From: Bog-473 sp963828505
GTDB taxonomy: Bacteria > Actinomycetota > Acidimicrobiia > Acidimicrobiales > RAAP-2
Length of the DNA stretch: 64,000 nucleotides
Reading direction: 5' to 3'
NCBI GenBank assembly: GCA_963828505.1
Contig: CAWHFM010000005.1
Location: forward strand, 124,001-188,000
Positions 50,670 to 59,105 of the stretch are shown here, in pieces. A model generated the notes under the pieces. It had not been told where the DNA came from, searched no databases, and worked only from the letters and a program-made list of their open reading frames with translations. A program made the position numbers and the translations under genes. Each line of letters opens with the position of its first letter. Position 1 is the first letter of the stretch.

Positions 50670-51818
50670 TCAGTCGGCCAAAGCTCCGACCACGTAGTTG
50701 ATGCACCCGCACAGCGAGGCCACGTCGTCCGGCTCAATGGCCGGGAACATGGCGATGCGGAGTTGGTTGCGGCCCAGCTTGCGATAGGGCTCGGTGTCGA
50801 CGATCCCGTTGGCCCGCAGCACCTTCGCCACATTGGAGGCGTCGATGGCGTCGACGAAGTCGATGGTTCCGACCACGTGGCTGCGGTCGGCCTCCTTCTC
50901 GACGAAGGGGCGGGCGAAGCCGGACTGCTCGGCCCAGGTGTAGAGGATCTCGGCCGAGCGGTCGCAGCGCGAGGCGGTCCACTCCAGCCCACCGTTGGTG
51001 TTCATCCAGTCGAGCTGCTCGGCCAGCAGGAAGATGGTGGCCAGTGCGGGCGTGTTGTACGTCTGGTCGAGCACGGAGTTGTCCACCGCGGTCTTGAGGT
51101 CGAGGAACGTCGGGATGTAGCGGCCCGACGCCGCGATCCGCTCCACGCGTTCGAGCGCGGCCGGGGACATGAGGGCGATGTAGAGGCCTCCGTCCGAGGC
51201 GAAGCATTTCTGCGGGGCCAGGTAGTAGGCGTCGAACTGTGACGGGTCGACGCGAAGCCCGCCCGCGCCCGAGGTCCCGTCGACCGCGACGAGGCCGCCG
51301 CCGTCCGAGGGGAGTGGCGCGCCGTCCGGTCGGGCGATCGTCATGGCGACCCCGGTCGAGGTCTCGTTGTGCGTCAGCGCGTACAGGTCGACTGCGCCGT
51401 CGGCCTGCGGCAGCGGGTGCGTCCCTACCTCGGACTCAATGATCTGGGGATCCTTGAGGTGCGGGGCTGCCTTCACGCACGCCGCGAACTTGGAGGAGAA
51501 CTCGCCGAAGCTCAGGTGCTGGCTCTGCTCCTCGACGAGGCCGAAGGTCGCCGCGTCCCAGAAACACGTCGTCCCGCCGTTGCCGAGCACGACCTCGTAG
51601 CCGTCGGGCAGCGAGAAGAGCTGGCGCATCCCCGAGCGCACCCGGCCCACCTGCGACTTGACCGTCTTCTGGCGGTGGCTGGTTCCGAGATAGTCGCGGG
51701 CAGCGGCGGCGAGCGCGTCGACCTGAGCGGGGCGCACCTTGGAGGGCCCAGACCCGAAACGGCCGTCGGATGGGAGGAGTTCGGCGGGGATCTTTATGTC
51801 TGGCACGTATGAGATCAT
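50670..51818 (-). CDS. serC: Phosphoserine aminotransferase
   Basis: A 382-residue PLP aminotransferase of the actinobacterial SerC type: it opens IKIPAELLPSDGRFGSGPSK, has GNGGTTCFWDAATFGL, THNETSTGVAM, VAVDGTSGAGGLRVD and the PLP lysine in YYLAPQKCFASDGG. It converts 3-phosphohydroxypyruvate to phosphoserine, the step after SerA, which is encoded 1.3 kb downstream. The ATG at 51816-51818 overlaps the divergent aminotransferase start by two bases, so the promoter must lie inside the neighbouring coding region. Confidence 0.95.
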   Translation of the reverse strand: MISYVPDIKIPAELLPSDGRFGSGPSKVRPAQVDALAAAARDYLGTSHRQKTVKSQVGRVRSGMRQLFSLPDGYEVVLGNGGTTCFWDAATFGLVEEQSQHLSFGEFSSKFAACVKAAPHLKDPQIIESEVGTHPLPQADGAVDLYALTHNETSTGVAMTIARPDGAPLPSDGGGLVAVDGTSGAGGLRVDPSQFDAYYLAPQKCFASDGGLYIALMSPAALERVERIAASGRYIPTFLDLKTAVDNSVLDQTYNTPALATIFLLAEQLDWMNTNGGLEWTASRCDRSAEILYTWAEQSGFARPFVEKEADRSHVVGTIDFVDAIDASNVAKVLRANGIVDTEPYRKLGRNQLRIAMFPAIEPDDVASLCGCINYVVGALAD

Positions 51819-53055
51819 GGCACCCGTGACGACGCATTCCTCCTCGACCGAGCTCCGCCGCATCTCGCGCCGCGCCGCCGCGGTGGCGCCCTCCGCCACG
51901 CTGGCCGTCGACGCCAAGGCGAAGGCGCTCAAGGCGGCGGGGGACCACGTCGTGGGCTTCGGCACCGGTGAGCCGGACTTCCCCACGCCGGCGCACATCG
52001 TGGAAGCTGCCGTCGTGGCGTGCCGGGACCCGGCCAACCACCACTACACCGCGACCAGCGGTATTCCCGCCCTGCGCGAGGCCATCGCGGCCAAGACCAA
52101 GCGCGACTCGGGCTTCGAGGTCACGGCCTCGCAGGTACTGGTGACCAACGGCGGCAAGCAGGCGGTGGCCAACGCCTTCTCGGTGCTGTGCGACCCCGGG
52201 GACGAGGTGCTCGTTCTCGCCCCCTACTGGACGACCTACCCCGAGTCGATCGCCCTGGCCGGCGGGACACCGGTGGTCGTCTCGTCCGACGAGACGACGG
52301 GGTTCCGCTCCTCGGTCGAGGACCTGAATGCGGCGTGGACGCCCAACACCAAGGCGCTCCTCTTCGTCTCGCCGTCGAACCCCACCGGCGCGGTCTACCC
52401 CCGCGACGAGATCGAGGCCATCGGCCGCTGGGCGCTCGAGAAGGGCATCTGGGTCCTGACCGACGAGATCTACGAGCACCTGGTCTACGGCGAGGCCGAG
52501 CACCATTCCATGCCGGTGCTCGTGCCCGAGCTGGCCGAGCGCTGCCTGGTCGCCAACGGCGTGGCCAAGACCTACGCCATGACCGGGTGGCGGGTCGGAT
52601 GGCTGATCGGTCCCGGCGACGCCATTGCGGCGGCGACGAACATCCAGAGCCACGAGACGTCCAACGTCTCGAACGTGGCGCAGCGGGCCGCGCTCGCCGC
52701 CGTCTCGGGCGGTCTGGAGGACGTTGCCATGATGCGGGCCGCGTTCGACCGGAGGCGCCGGACCATCGTGCGGATGCTCAACGAGATCGAAGGCATCGTC
52801 TGCGTCGAGCCCGAGGGCGCCTTCTACGCCTATCCCTCGGTCAAGGGGCTGCTCGGGCGGTCCCTCCGGGGAAGCCGTCCGGCGACGAGCGCGGAGCTGG
52901 CCGAGATCTGCATCAACGAGGCCAAGGTGGCGGTCGTCCCCGGGGAGGCGTTCGGCGCGCCGGGCTACTTCCGCATGTCCTACGCACTGGGCGACGACGA
53001 TCTGGTCGAAGGCGTGTCCCGCCTGGCATCCCTGTTCGCGGAGGCGCAAGACTGA
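51817..53055 (+). CDS. aspC: Class I aminotransferase, aspartate aminotransferase type
   Basis: A 412-residue fold-type I PLP aminotransferase: FGTGEPDFPTPAHIVEAA, YTATSGIPALREAIAAK, LVTNGGKQAVANAF, SPSNPTGAVYPRDEIEAIG and the PLP lysine in NGVAKTYAMTGWRVGWLIG. This matches the Iγ-type aspartate/glutamate aminotransferases and its substrate could be aspartate or an aromatic acid. The start is ATG 51817 or GTG 51826. It is divergent from serC and 62 bases upstream of serA. Confidence 0.85.
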   Translation: MAPVTTHSSSTELRRISRRAAAVAPSATLAVDAKAKALKAAGDHVVGFGTGEPDFPTPAHIVEAAVVACRDPANHHYTATSGIPALREAIAAKTKRDSGFEVTASQVLVTNGGKQAVANAFSVLCDPGDEVLVLAPYWTTYPESIALAGGTPVVVSSDETTGFRSSVEDLNAAWTPNTKALLFVSPSNPTGAVYPRDEIEAIGRWALEKGIWVLTDEIYEHLVYGEAEHHSMPVLVPELAERCLVANGVAKTYAMTGWRVGWLIGPGDAIAAATNIQSHETSNVSNVAQRAALAAVSGGLEDVAMMRAAFDRRRRTIVRMLNEIEGIVCVEPEGAFYAYPSVKGLLGRSLRGSRPATSAELAEICINEAKVAVVPGEAFGAPGYFRMSYALGDDDLVEGVSRLASLFAEAQD

Positions 53056-53116
53056 CCGGTCCCGATCGGGACGTAGAGCGGGGGGACTGGACGGGGGGAG
53101 TGAGGAGACCACCGCA

Positions 53117-54688
53117 GTGGCACGGGTACTAGTCACCGAGAAGATCGCGCAGAGCGGTCTCGACCTGCTGGCCGAGGCGGGCCACGAGGTCGACGTGCGC
53201 GAGGGGCTGAGCCCCGACGAGCTGCTCTCCGCCGTCGCCGGCGCGCACGCGCTGATCATCCGCTCGGCCACCAAGGTCACGGCCGAGGTCCTGGCGGCCG
53301 GGACGGCACTCCAGGTGGTCGGTCGCGCCGGCGTCGGGCTCGACAACGTCGACGTCGCTGCCGCCACCGAGCGCGGCGTCATGGTCGTCAACGCACCGAC
53401 GTCGAACATCCTCTCCGTGGCCGAGCAGGCCATGGCGCTGCTGCTGGCCCAGGCCCGCAACATCCCCCAGGCCCACTCGGCCCTGGTGGCGGGACGCTGG
53501 GAGCGCTCCAAGTGGGAGGGCGTCGAACTGCACGGCAAAGTGCTCGGTGTCGTCGGCCTCGGGCGCGCCGGTTCACTCGTGGCCCAGCGCGCCCACGCCT
53601 TCGGGATGGAGCTCATCGGCTACGACCCCTTCGTGACGCAGGATCGGGCGAAGGCCATGGGGGTACGGCTCGTCGGAATCGAGGAGCTGGTGGCCGAGGC
53701 CGACTTCGTCTCCATCCACACCCCCAAGACGCCCGAGACCCTCGGCCTGTTCGGGCGCGACCTGCTGGCCAAGGCCAAGCCGGGCATCCGCATCGTCAAC
53801 ACGGCCCGAGGCGGCATCGTCGACGAGGAGGCGCTGGCCGACGCGATCCGCGATGGCATCGTGGCTGGCGCCGGCCTCGATGTGTTCTCCACCGAGCCCT
53901 GCACCGAGTCCCCCCTCTTCGAGCTGCCCGGGGTCGTGGTCTCCCCGCATCTCGGCGCGTCCACCGAAGAGGCGCAGGACAAAGCCGGGGTGACGATCGC
54001 CGAGCAGCTCCTGCTGGCGCTGGCGGGTGATTTCGTGCCCTACGCCGTCAACGTCGCCGCCAGCGACGTGTCCGACGCCGCCCGCGCCTTCATGGGCCTG
54101 GCCGAGCAGCTCGGCCGGTTCTTCGTCGGGTTGCACGACGGGCTGCCCGACGCGCTCGACATCGAGTACCAGGGCGACCTGGCGCGGGAGGGGACGGGCA
54201 TCCTCACCCTGTCCGCGCTGAAGGGGATCTTCGGCGGGTCGACCGAGGAGCCGGTGTCCTACGTGAACGCGCCGCAGCTGGCGGCGCAGCGCGGTCTGCA
54301 GGTGCGCGAGTCGTCGACCGCCACCTCGCTCGACTACCGCTCCCTGATCACGTTGCGCTCGGGTTCCCACGCCGTCGCCGGCACCCTCAGCACAGCGGGG
54401 CTCCACACCGAGCCCAGGATCGTGATGGTCGATGACCACCTGGTCGAGGTGGCCCCGTCCTCGCACATGCTGGTGGTGCGCAACGACGACCGACCCGGCA
54501 TGATCGGCATCGTCGGGACGGCGCTGGGCGCGGCCGGCGTCTCCATCTCGTCCATGTCGGTCGGCCCGAGCCCCGAGGCCGCGACGGCGATGATGGTGAT
54601 CTCGACGACCACCTCGGCTCCCGACGCCGTCGTCGAGCAGCTCCGGGGCGACGAGGGCATCCTCGACATGCACCGCGTCGGCCTCTGA
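53117..54688 (+). CDS. serA: D-3-phosphoglycerate dehydrogenase
   Basis: A 523-residue enzyme making 3-phosphohydroxypyruvate, the first step of serine synthesis. It has VVGRAGVGLDNVDVAAATE, VVGLGRAGSLVAQRAHAFG, NTARGGIVDEEALADAI and an intervening ASB domain, then a C-terminal ACT domain (RNDDRPGMIGIVGTALGAAG) that mediates serine feedback, as in the long M. tuberculosis-type SerA. It begins at a GTG after GGGGGGAGTGAGGAG. Nearby serC faces away; serB is not in the window. Confidence 0.96.
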   Translation: MARVLVTEKIAQSGLDLLAEAGHEVDVREGLSPDELLSAVAGAHALIIRSATKVTAEVLAAGTALQVVGRAGVGLDNVDVAAATERGVMVVNAPTSNILSVAEQAMALLLAQARNIPQAHSALVAGRWERSKWEGVELHGKVLGVVGLGRAGSLVAQRAHAFGMELIGYDPFVTQDRAKAMGVRLVGIEELVAEADFVSIHTPKTPETLGLFGRDLLAKAKPGIRIVNTARGGIVDEEALADAIRDGIVAGAGLDVFSTEPCTESPLFELPGVVVSPHLGASTEEAQDKAGVTIAEQLLLALAGDFVPYAVNVAASDVSDAARAFMGLAEQLGRFFVGLHDGLPDALDIEYQGDLAREGTGILTLSALKGIFGGSTEEPVSYVNAPQLAAQRGLQVRESSTATSLDYRSLITLRSGSHAVAGTLSTAGLHTEPRIVMVDDHLVEVAPSSHMLVVRNDDRPGMIGIVGTALGAAGVSISSMSVGPSPEAATAMMVISTTTSAPDAVVEQLRGDEGILDMHRVGL

Positions 54689-54791
54689 GTCGAGCCGCCC
54701 CCGCTCCGGGCCGCCTGGTTCCGGCGGCTGACGCGGCGCGACGTCGCCCCGTCGCCCCGTCGCCCCCGCACACCGCCCGGTTCCTGATGCC

Positions 54792-54962
54792 TCAGCCCTG
54801 GGGCTTGCGCGGGACGGCCGGCCAGGTGTCGAGGCTGCCGATCACCGGGTCGTCGCCGTGCAGCTCCTGCCGTGGGCCGCGGTCGAGCAGGACCTGGCGC
54901 AGCACGGCCATGGCCCCGACCACCAACGCGATGCGGGCAAGAGTCCACACGAGGCGACGCAC
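54792..54962 (-). CDS. Small single-span membrane protein (56 residues)
   Basis: GTG at 54960-54962 to a stop at 54792 encodes 56 residues: a basic start (MRRLVWTLARI), a hydrophobic span (ALVVGAMAVLRQVLL), and a polar tail (DRGPRQELHGDDPVIGSLDTW). I recognise no family. It runs opposite to the leu leader, with its start 19 bases from the leu promoter -35. A longer in-frame version starting at 55085 would cross the leader and terminator and is rejected. Confidence 0.55.
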   Translation of the reverse strand: MRRLVWTLARIALVVGAMAVLRQVLLDRGPRQELHGDDPVIGSLDTWPAVPRKPQG

Positions 54963-54980
54963 GCGCCGCAGCGTACCGCC

Positions 54981-55010
54981 TTGACGCCGGCCCGGCCCGA
55001 TGCGGACAAT
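54981..55010 (+). promoter_or_regulatory. Predicted promoter of the leuA leader
   Basis: TTGACG (54981-54986) and GACAAT (55005-55010) are 18 bases apart. Transcription would begin near 55017, so the leader-peptide ATG at 55020 has essentially no 5' leader, mirroring the ilv arrangement. Confidence 0.6.
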
Positions 55011-55019
55011 TGCGGGGTC

Positions 55020-55055
55020 ATGAAGGCGACTACCTCCGACCTGCTGCTTACCTGA
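55020..55055 (+). CDS. leu attenuator leader peptide (11 residues)
   Basis: ATG to TGA encodes MKATTSDLLLT. Codons 8-10 (55041-55049) are CTG-CTG-CTT, three consecutive leucines, followed after 28 bases by a strong hairpin with T6. It lies 99 bases before leuA. The design predicts leucine-dependent attenuation: shortage of Leu-tRNA stalls the ribosome at the leucines and lets transcription continue. Confidence 0.9.
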   Translation: MKATTSDLLLT

Positions 55056-55057
55056 CG

Positions 55058-55079
55058 GCGAACGCCACATCGCGTTCGC
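55058..55079 (+). promoter_or_regulatory. Leader hairpin of the leu attenuator
   Basis: GCGAACG (55058-55064) and CGTTCGC (55073-55079) form a perfect seven-base stem with an eight-base loop, directly after the leader stop. It could be the antiterminator or pause hairpin. Confidence 0.7.
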
Positions 55080-55083
55080 TCGC

Positions 55084-55116
55084 AACCTCCTGCGCCGATC
55101 GGCCAGGAGGTTTTTT
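55084..55116 (+). terminator. Attenuator terminator before leuA
   Basis: AACCTCCT (55084-55091) pairs with AGGAGGTT (55105-55112), with an inner palindrome GCCGATCGGC extending the stem, followed by six T (55111-55116). ACCTCC also occurs inside the leader coding sequence (55032-55037), so the terminator's 3' arm has an alternative partner. Confidence 0.9.
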
Positions 55117-55153
55117 GTTGGGCCGGCAGCAGTGGAGGCCGAGAGAGGAATCA

Positions 55154-56899
55154 GTGAGAGAGATGGGGATGCCAGGAGACGCGAGGGGGAACGGCGACGT
55201 CGCGGAGCGGGCTCGCCTGGCCCTGCCCTGCGACCCTGCGCCGATGCCCTTCGACAGGTACCGCTCGCATGTGCCGCTCGTGCTGCACGACCGCACCTGG
55301 CCGGACCGCCAGTTCGTCCGCGCCCCGCGCTGGGCCAGCGTCGACCTGCGCGACGGCAACCAGGCCCTGATCGACCCCATGGACCCGGAGCGCAAGCTGG
55401 CGCTGTTCCAGACGCTGGTCGACGTGGGCTTCAAGGAGATCGAGGTCGGGTTCCCCTCCGCCTCACAGACCGACTACGACTTCCAGCGGCTGATCATCGA
55501 CGAGCACCTCGTCCCCGACGACGTCGAGATCCAGGTGCTGGTGCAGTGCCGCCAGGAGCTGATTGAGCGGACGTTCGAGTCGCTCGTCGGGGCACCGCGG
55601 GCGGTGGTCCACTTCTACAACTCGGTCTCCGAGCTGCAGCGGCGCGTCGTCTTCGGTCTCGACAAGCCGGGCATCGTCGACATCGCGGTCAAGGCGGCGG
55701 AGCTCTGCAAGCGCTACGAGGCCTCGCTCGACGGGACCGCGGTCCGCTACGAGTACTCGCCCGAAAGCTTCACGGGGACCGAGCCCGAGTTCGCCGTGGA
55801 GATCTGCGAGGCGGTCATGGACGTCATTGAGCCGACGCCCGAGCGGCCGATGATCCTCAACCTGCCGGCGACCGTCGAGATGTACACGCCCAACGTGTAC
55901 GCGGACGTGATCGAGTGGTTCGGGCGCACGGTCAAGAACCGAGACGCCGTCGTGCTCAGCCTGCACCCGCACAACGACCGGGGCACTGCGGTCGCGGCAG
56001 CGGAGCTGGCCGTGCTGGCCGGCGCCGATCGGGTCGAGGGCACCCTCTTCGGCAACGGCGAGCGCACGGGCAACGTGGACATCGTGACGTTGGCCATGAA
56101 CCTGTTCTCCCAGGGGATCGACCCGGCGCTGGACCTCTCCGACATCGAGAAGGTGCGCCGCGTGGCCGAGTACGCCACGCGCCTCCCCGTGCACCCGCGT
56201 CACCCCTATGCGGGGGACCTGGTGTACACGGCCTTCTCGGGCTCGCACCAAGACGCCATCAAGAAGGGGATGGCCGCCATCGGCGGGGACTACGAGGAGT
56301 GGGAGGTGCCCTACCTGCCCATCGACCCCAAGCACACGGGGCGGACCTACGAGGCGATCATTCAGGTCAACAGCCAATCCGGCAAGGGCGGCGTGGCCTA
56401 CCTGATGGACACCGAACACGGGCTCGACCTGCCGCGACGGCTGCAGATCGAGTTCTCCAAGCGCGTGCAGGCCGTCACCGAGGCGAGCGGAACCGTGATT
56501 CGCTCGGGCGAGATGCGCGATGTCTTCGAGGAGATGTACCTGCCCGAGGACGCCGGGCTGCGTCTGGTCACGAGCGAGGTCTCGACGTCGTCGGGCCACT
56601 CCACCACGGTCACGGCCCAGCTGCTCGTCGACGGCGAGCACCACACCGTGATGGGGAAGGGCAACGGGCCGATCGATGCTTTGGTCGCCGCCCTGAAGGC
56701 GGACCTCGGTATCGTGTTGGAGGTGAAGGACTACTCGGAGCACACGCTGACCGAGGGGTCGGGCGCGTCCGCGGTGGCCTACGTCGAGTGCGCCGCTCCC
56801 GACGGATCGACGTGGTGGGGCGTGGGCCGCGACTCGTCCATCCTCGACGCATCCCTGGCCGCCCTCGTCTCGGCGGCGAACCGGGCCCGTACCGGGTGA
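55154..56899 (+). CDS. leuA: 2-isopropylmalate synthase
   Basis: A protein of about 581 residues making 2-isopropylmalate from 2-oxoisovalerate and acetyl-CoA, committing carbon to leucine. The catalytic barrel has VDLRDGNQALIDPMDPE, EVGFPSASQTDYD, LHPHNDRGTAVAAAELAV and GTLFGNGERTGNVD; the C-terminal part is the leucine-sensing LeuA allosteric domain (STSSGHSTTVTAQLLVDG). The length fits the long leuA type of actinobacteria. GTG 55154 is preferred because GAGAGGAA lies 6-9 bases upstream; ATG 55163 is an alternative. Controlled by the leu attenuator. Confidence 0.95.
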   Translation: MREMGMPGDARGNGDVAERARLALPCDPAPMPFDRYRSHVPLVLHDRTWPDRQFVRAPRWASVDLRDGNQALIDPMDPERKLALFQTLVDVGFKEIEVGFPSASQTDYDFQRLIIDEHLVPDDVEIQVLVQCRQELIERTFESLVGAPRAVVHFYNSVSELQRRVVFGLDKPGIVDIAVKAAELCKRYEASLDGTAVRYEYSPESFTGTEPEFAVEICEAVMDVIEPTPERPMILNLPATVEMYTPNVYADVIEWFGRTVKNRDAVVLSLHPHNDRGTAVAAAELAVLAGADRVEGTLFGNGERTGNVDIVTLAMNLFSQGIDPALDLSDIEKVRRVAEYATRLPVHPRHPYAGDLVYTAFSGSHQDAIKKGMAAIGGDYEEWEVPYLPIDPKHTGRTYEAIIQVNSQSGKGGVAYLMDTEHGLDLPRRLQIEFSKRVQAVTEASGTVIRSGEMRDVFEEMYLPEDAGLRLVTSEVSTSSGHSTTVTAQLLVDGEHHTVMGKGNGPIDALVAALKADLGIVLEVKDYSEHTLTEGSGASAVAYVECAAPDGSTWWGVGRDSSILDASLAALVSAANRARTG

Positions 56900-56912
56900 C
56901 GGGCTGACACGG

Positions 56913-56938
56913 TGATCGGATGATCGGATGATCGGGTG
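56913..56938. repeat. 8-bp tandem repeat, 3.5 copies
   Basis: GATCGGAT repeats twice, then GATCGGGT and a partial GATC, ending at the GTG start of the GNAT gene. Its copy number and unit length match the octanucleotide repeat at 30252, but the sequence differs. Confidence 0.85.
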
Positions 56939-57376
56939 ATCCGCCCGGCGACCGAGGCGGACGTCCCCGAACTGGTGGCCATGATCCGGGAGCTGGCCGA
57001 GTACGAGCACCTCTCGGAGCTGGTCGTGTGCACCGAGGACGACCTGCACCGCTCGCTCTTCGGGCCTGACGCGGTCGTCCACGACACCGTCGTCGACGAC
57101 GGCACGGGCGCCCTGGCCGGCCACGCGCTGTGGTACCGCACCTTCTCGACGTTCCTGGGCCGGACCGGGATCTGGCTCGAGGATCTCTACGTACGCCCCG
57201 AGCACCGCCGCCACGGCTACGCCACCGCCCTGCTGCAGCACCTGCGCTCCTCGACCGACGGCCGCCTCGAGTGGGAGGTGCTCGAGTGGAACTCGCCCGC
57301 CATCGACTTCTACCAGCGGCTCGGGGCCAGGCCCATGGCCGGCTGGACGCGGTACCGCTGGTTCGACGGGTCTTGA
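56936..57376 (+). CDS. GNAT acetyltransferase resembling spermidine/spermine N-acetyltransferase
   Basis: A 146-residue GNAT. It begins IRPATEADVPELVAMIRELA, has GHALWYRTFSTFLGRTGIWLEDLYVRPEHRRHGYATALL (motif A, Q/RxxGxA-like in HRRHGYA) and EWNSPAIDFYQRLGARPM, matching the diamine/thialysine acetyltransferase pattern in which an EWN...FY...GA segment follows. Target may be a polyamine or a lysine analogue; not proven. The GTG start at 56936 overlaps the end of an octanucleotide repeat. Confidence 0.82.
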   Translation: MIRPATEADVPELVAMIRELAEYEHLSELVVCTEDDLHRSLFGPDAVVHDTVVDDGTGALAGHALWYRTFSTFLGRTGIWLEDLYVRPEHRRHGYATALLQHLRSSTDGRLEWEVLEWNSPAIDFYQRLGARPMAGWTRYRWFDGS

Positions 57377-57412
57377 CGGCGCCCTCCGAGTAAGTACAAA
57401 CTTACCGTAAGT
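57373..57412 (+). promoter_or_regulatory. Promoter/operator of the second ArsR/AHSA1 pair
   Basis: TTGACG (57373-57378), overlapping the GNAT stop, and TACAAA (57395-57400) are 16 bases apart. The perfect palindrome ACTTAC-C-GTAAGT (57400-57412) runs into the GTG start at 57411. The start would be leaderless and the operator sits at the transcription start, consistent with autorepression. Confidence 0.65.
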
Positions 57413-57725
57413 GAAAGCTTACGGACCTGTCCTCGACGCATTGGGTGACCCGACCCGGCGCGCCATCTTCGAACAGCTGGCCGAGCGGCCGGCCGCGGTG
57501 GTGGAGCTGGCCGCCGTGGTGCCGGTCAGCCGGCCGGCCGTGTCACAGCACCTCAAGGTCCTGAAGGACGCGGGCCTGGTCCGGGCGTCGGCCGAGGGAA
57601 CGCGGCGCGTCTACTGCGTCGATCCCGACGGCCTGCGCGGCCTGCGCGACTACCTCGACCGGTTCTGGAACAGCGCCCTCACCTCGTTCAAGAGGCGGGT
57701 CGAACAGGAAGGAGCACAGCGATGA
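57411..57725 (+). CDS. ArsR-family transcriptional regulator
   Basis: A 104-residue ArsR/SmtB winged-helix protein: VLDALGDPTRRAIFEQLAER, VSRPAVSQHLKVLKDAGLV and RRVYCVDPDGLRGLRDYLD. No metal-ligand cysteine pair. It overlaps an AHSA1-type gene by four bases (ATGA) and is the second such pair in the window, so the two pairs are probably paralogous systems. Confidence 0.92.
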   Translation: MKAYGPVLDALGDPTRRAIFEQLAERPAAVVELAAVVPVSRPAVSQHLKVLKDAGLVRASAEGTRRVYCVDPDGLRGLRDYLDRFWNSALTSFKRRVEQEGAQR

Positions 57726-58237
57726 TTGAGAGCCCGACGACGGTGAGCACGTCGATCGTGGTGGAGGCGCCCCCGGAGCAGGCGTTCAGCGTCTTCACCG
57801 AAGACATGGCGAGCTGGTGGCCACCGGAGCACCACATTCTGCAGGCGCCGCTGGCGCGCATGGTCTTCGAACCACGAGCGGGCGCCGACGTCTATGACGT
57901 CGGCGAGGACGGTTCCCAGTGTCGCTGGGCGCGCGTCCTCGCGTACGAGCCGCCGCGACGAGTCGTCTTCAGCTGGGACGTCAGCCCGCAGTGGCAGATC
58001 GAGACCGACCCGGCCCGGACGAGCGAGGTCGAGGTCCGCTTCGTCCCCGAGGGAGAGCACCGGACCCGGGTCGAGCTCGAGCACCGCCACCTCGACCGCC
58101 ACGGCCAGGGTTGGGAAAGCGTCCGCGACGCGGTGCGCTCGCCCGGAGGCTGGGACCTCGGGTTGGGGCGGTTCTCGGACCGGCTGGCGCACGCGCTGGC
58201 GCCGGTTCAGGCGGCAGCGCGTGCCGGGGAGGGGTAG
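57722..58237 (+). CDS. SRPBCC (AHSA1-type) domain protein
   Basis: A 171-residue START-like protein: STSIVVEAPPEQAFSVFTED, then MASWWPPEHHI, PRAGADVYDVGEDG, WARVLAYEPPRRVVFSWDVSP and GWDLGLGRFSDRLAHAL. It pairs with the ArsR gene and is only distantly similar to the other AHSA1 protein here (46313-46831), suggesting different ligands. It converges on the secreted-protein gene. Confidence 0.9.
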   Translation: MIESPTTVSTSIVVEAPPEQAFSVFTEDMASWWPPEHHILQAPLARMVFEPRAGADVYDVGEDGSQCRWARVLAYEPPRRVVFSWDVSPQWQIETDPARTSEVEVRFVPEGEHRTRVELEHRHLDRHGQGWESVRDAVRSPGGWDLGLGRFSDRLAHALAPVQAAARAGEG

Positions 58238-58241
58238 CGCC

Positions 58242-58955
58242 CTACCCGTTGGTCACGACCACTTGAGCGGTGAAGTGACAGGTGTCCGACCCGGAGTCGT
58301 ACCTTTCGGTCGCCGTGAACGTGCTGATGCTCGTGACGTTGTCGACCTGGACCGTGACGACATAGGCCGACGTCGACCCGTTGCCCGGGGTTATGTATCC
58401 TCCGGAACCCAAGGGGGCGTCGTCGCCGACCCCGTCCTTGTTCCACCAGAAGGCCGACGCACTTGGAGCCGTGCCACCATTGTTGTAGATCGCCAACGAC
58501 GCTCCTGAGCCGGTGCCTGCGTTGTCGCAGAAGGCGACAAGGTTGGCTCCAGGGCTCGTCAAGAGATTGCTGTTGTGTTGGCCCGTTAGAGCCAAGCGGG
58601 TGCCAGTCGTGTCGCCGCCGCCCTGCATGTACCCGCTCGCCGGCGTTCCCCCGAGCTCGTTCGAGTTCGCCGCCGTGCCGCTCGCAGGAAGGAACGCCGA
58701 CGACGTCTTGCCGTCGAGCTCGCTTGCGTTCAGGTTCGGGACCTGGACGCTGTTGCCGACGGTGAGCGGCGGAGCCGACGAACTCGACGACAGGCTCAGA
58801 GCCGTGCCCTTCTTGTTCGACAGCGAAGTCACTGCACTCGCCTTGTTCGCCTTGCCGAGCAGGAAGTCGCCCCCGGTCGCCGCGTACGCGGTTCCGGACA
58901 GCGATATGAACAGGGCTACGAGCGCAACCGCAGTTGCAGGCGATGGACGACGCAT
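58242..58955 (-). CDS. Secreted protein with MRRPSPAT-type signal
   Basis: A 237-residue exported protein. The signal is RRPSPATAVALVALFISLSG then TAYAATGG, a form common in Acidimicrobiia and Thermoleophilia. It continues VTSLSNKKGTALSLSS and contains NASELDGKTSSAFLPASG, a motif that recurs in such secreted proteins; one Cys pair (about residues 148 and 229) may form a disulfide. The start is the ATG at 58953-58955. No enzymatic motif is seen; it is probably a surface or cell-wall protein. Confidence 0.72.
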   Translation of the reverse strand: MRRPSPATAVALVALFISLSGTAYAATGGDFLLGKANKASAVTSLSNKKGTALSLSSSSSAPPLTVGNSVQVPNLNASELDGKTSSAFLPASGTAANSNELGGTPASGYMQGGGDTTGTRLALTGQHNSNLLTSPGANLVAFCDNAGTGSGASLAIYNNGGTAPSASAFWWNKDGVGDDAPLGSGGYITPGNGSTSAYVVTVQVDNVTSISTFTATERYDSGSDTCHFTAQVVVTNG

Positions 58956-59105
58956 GATGTATCCCCTTTCCGCTGGTCCACGCGGAACCACCGCGGCTCC
59001 AGGAACACGCGGACCGCCAAGCGTCGAAAATTAACCGCCGCTTCACCACGCTGCTCGGCTGAGGGTGGGTCGCCGTCACGCAGGTGGCGGACGGACCTGG
59101 GCCGC

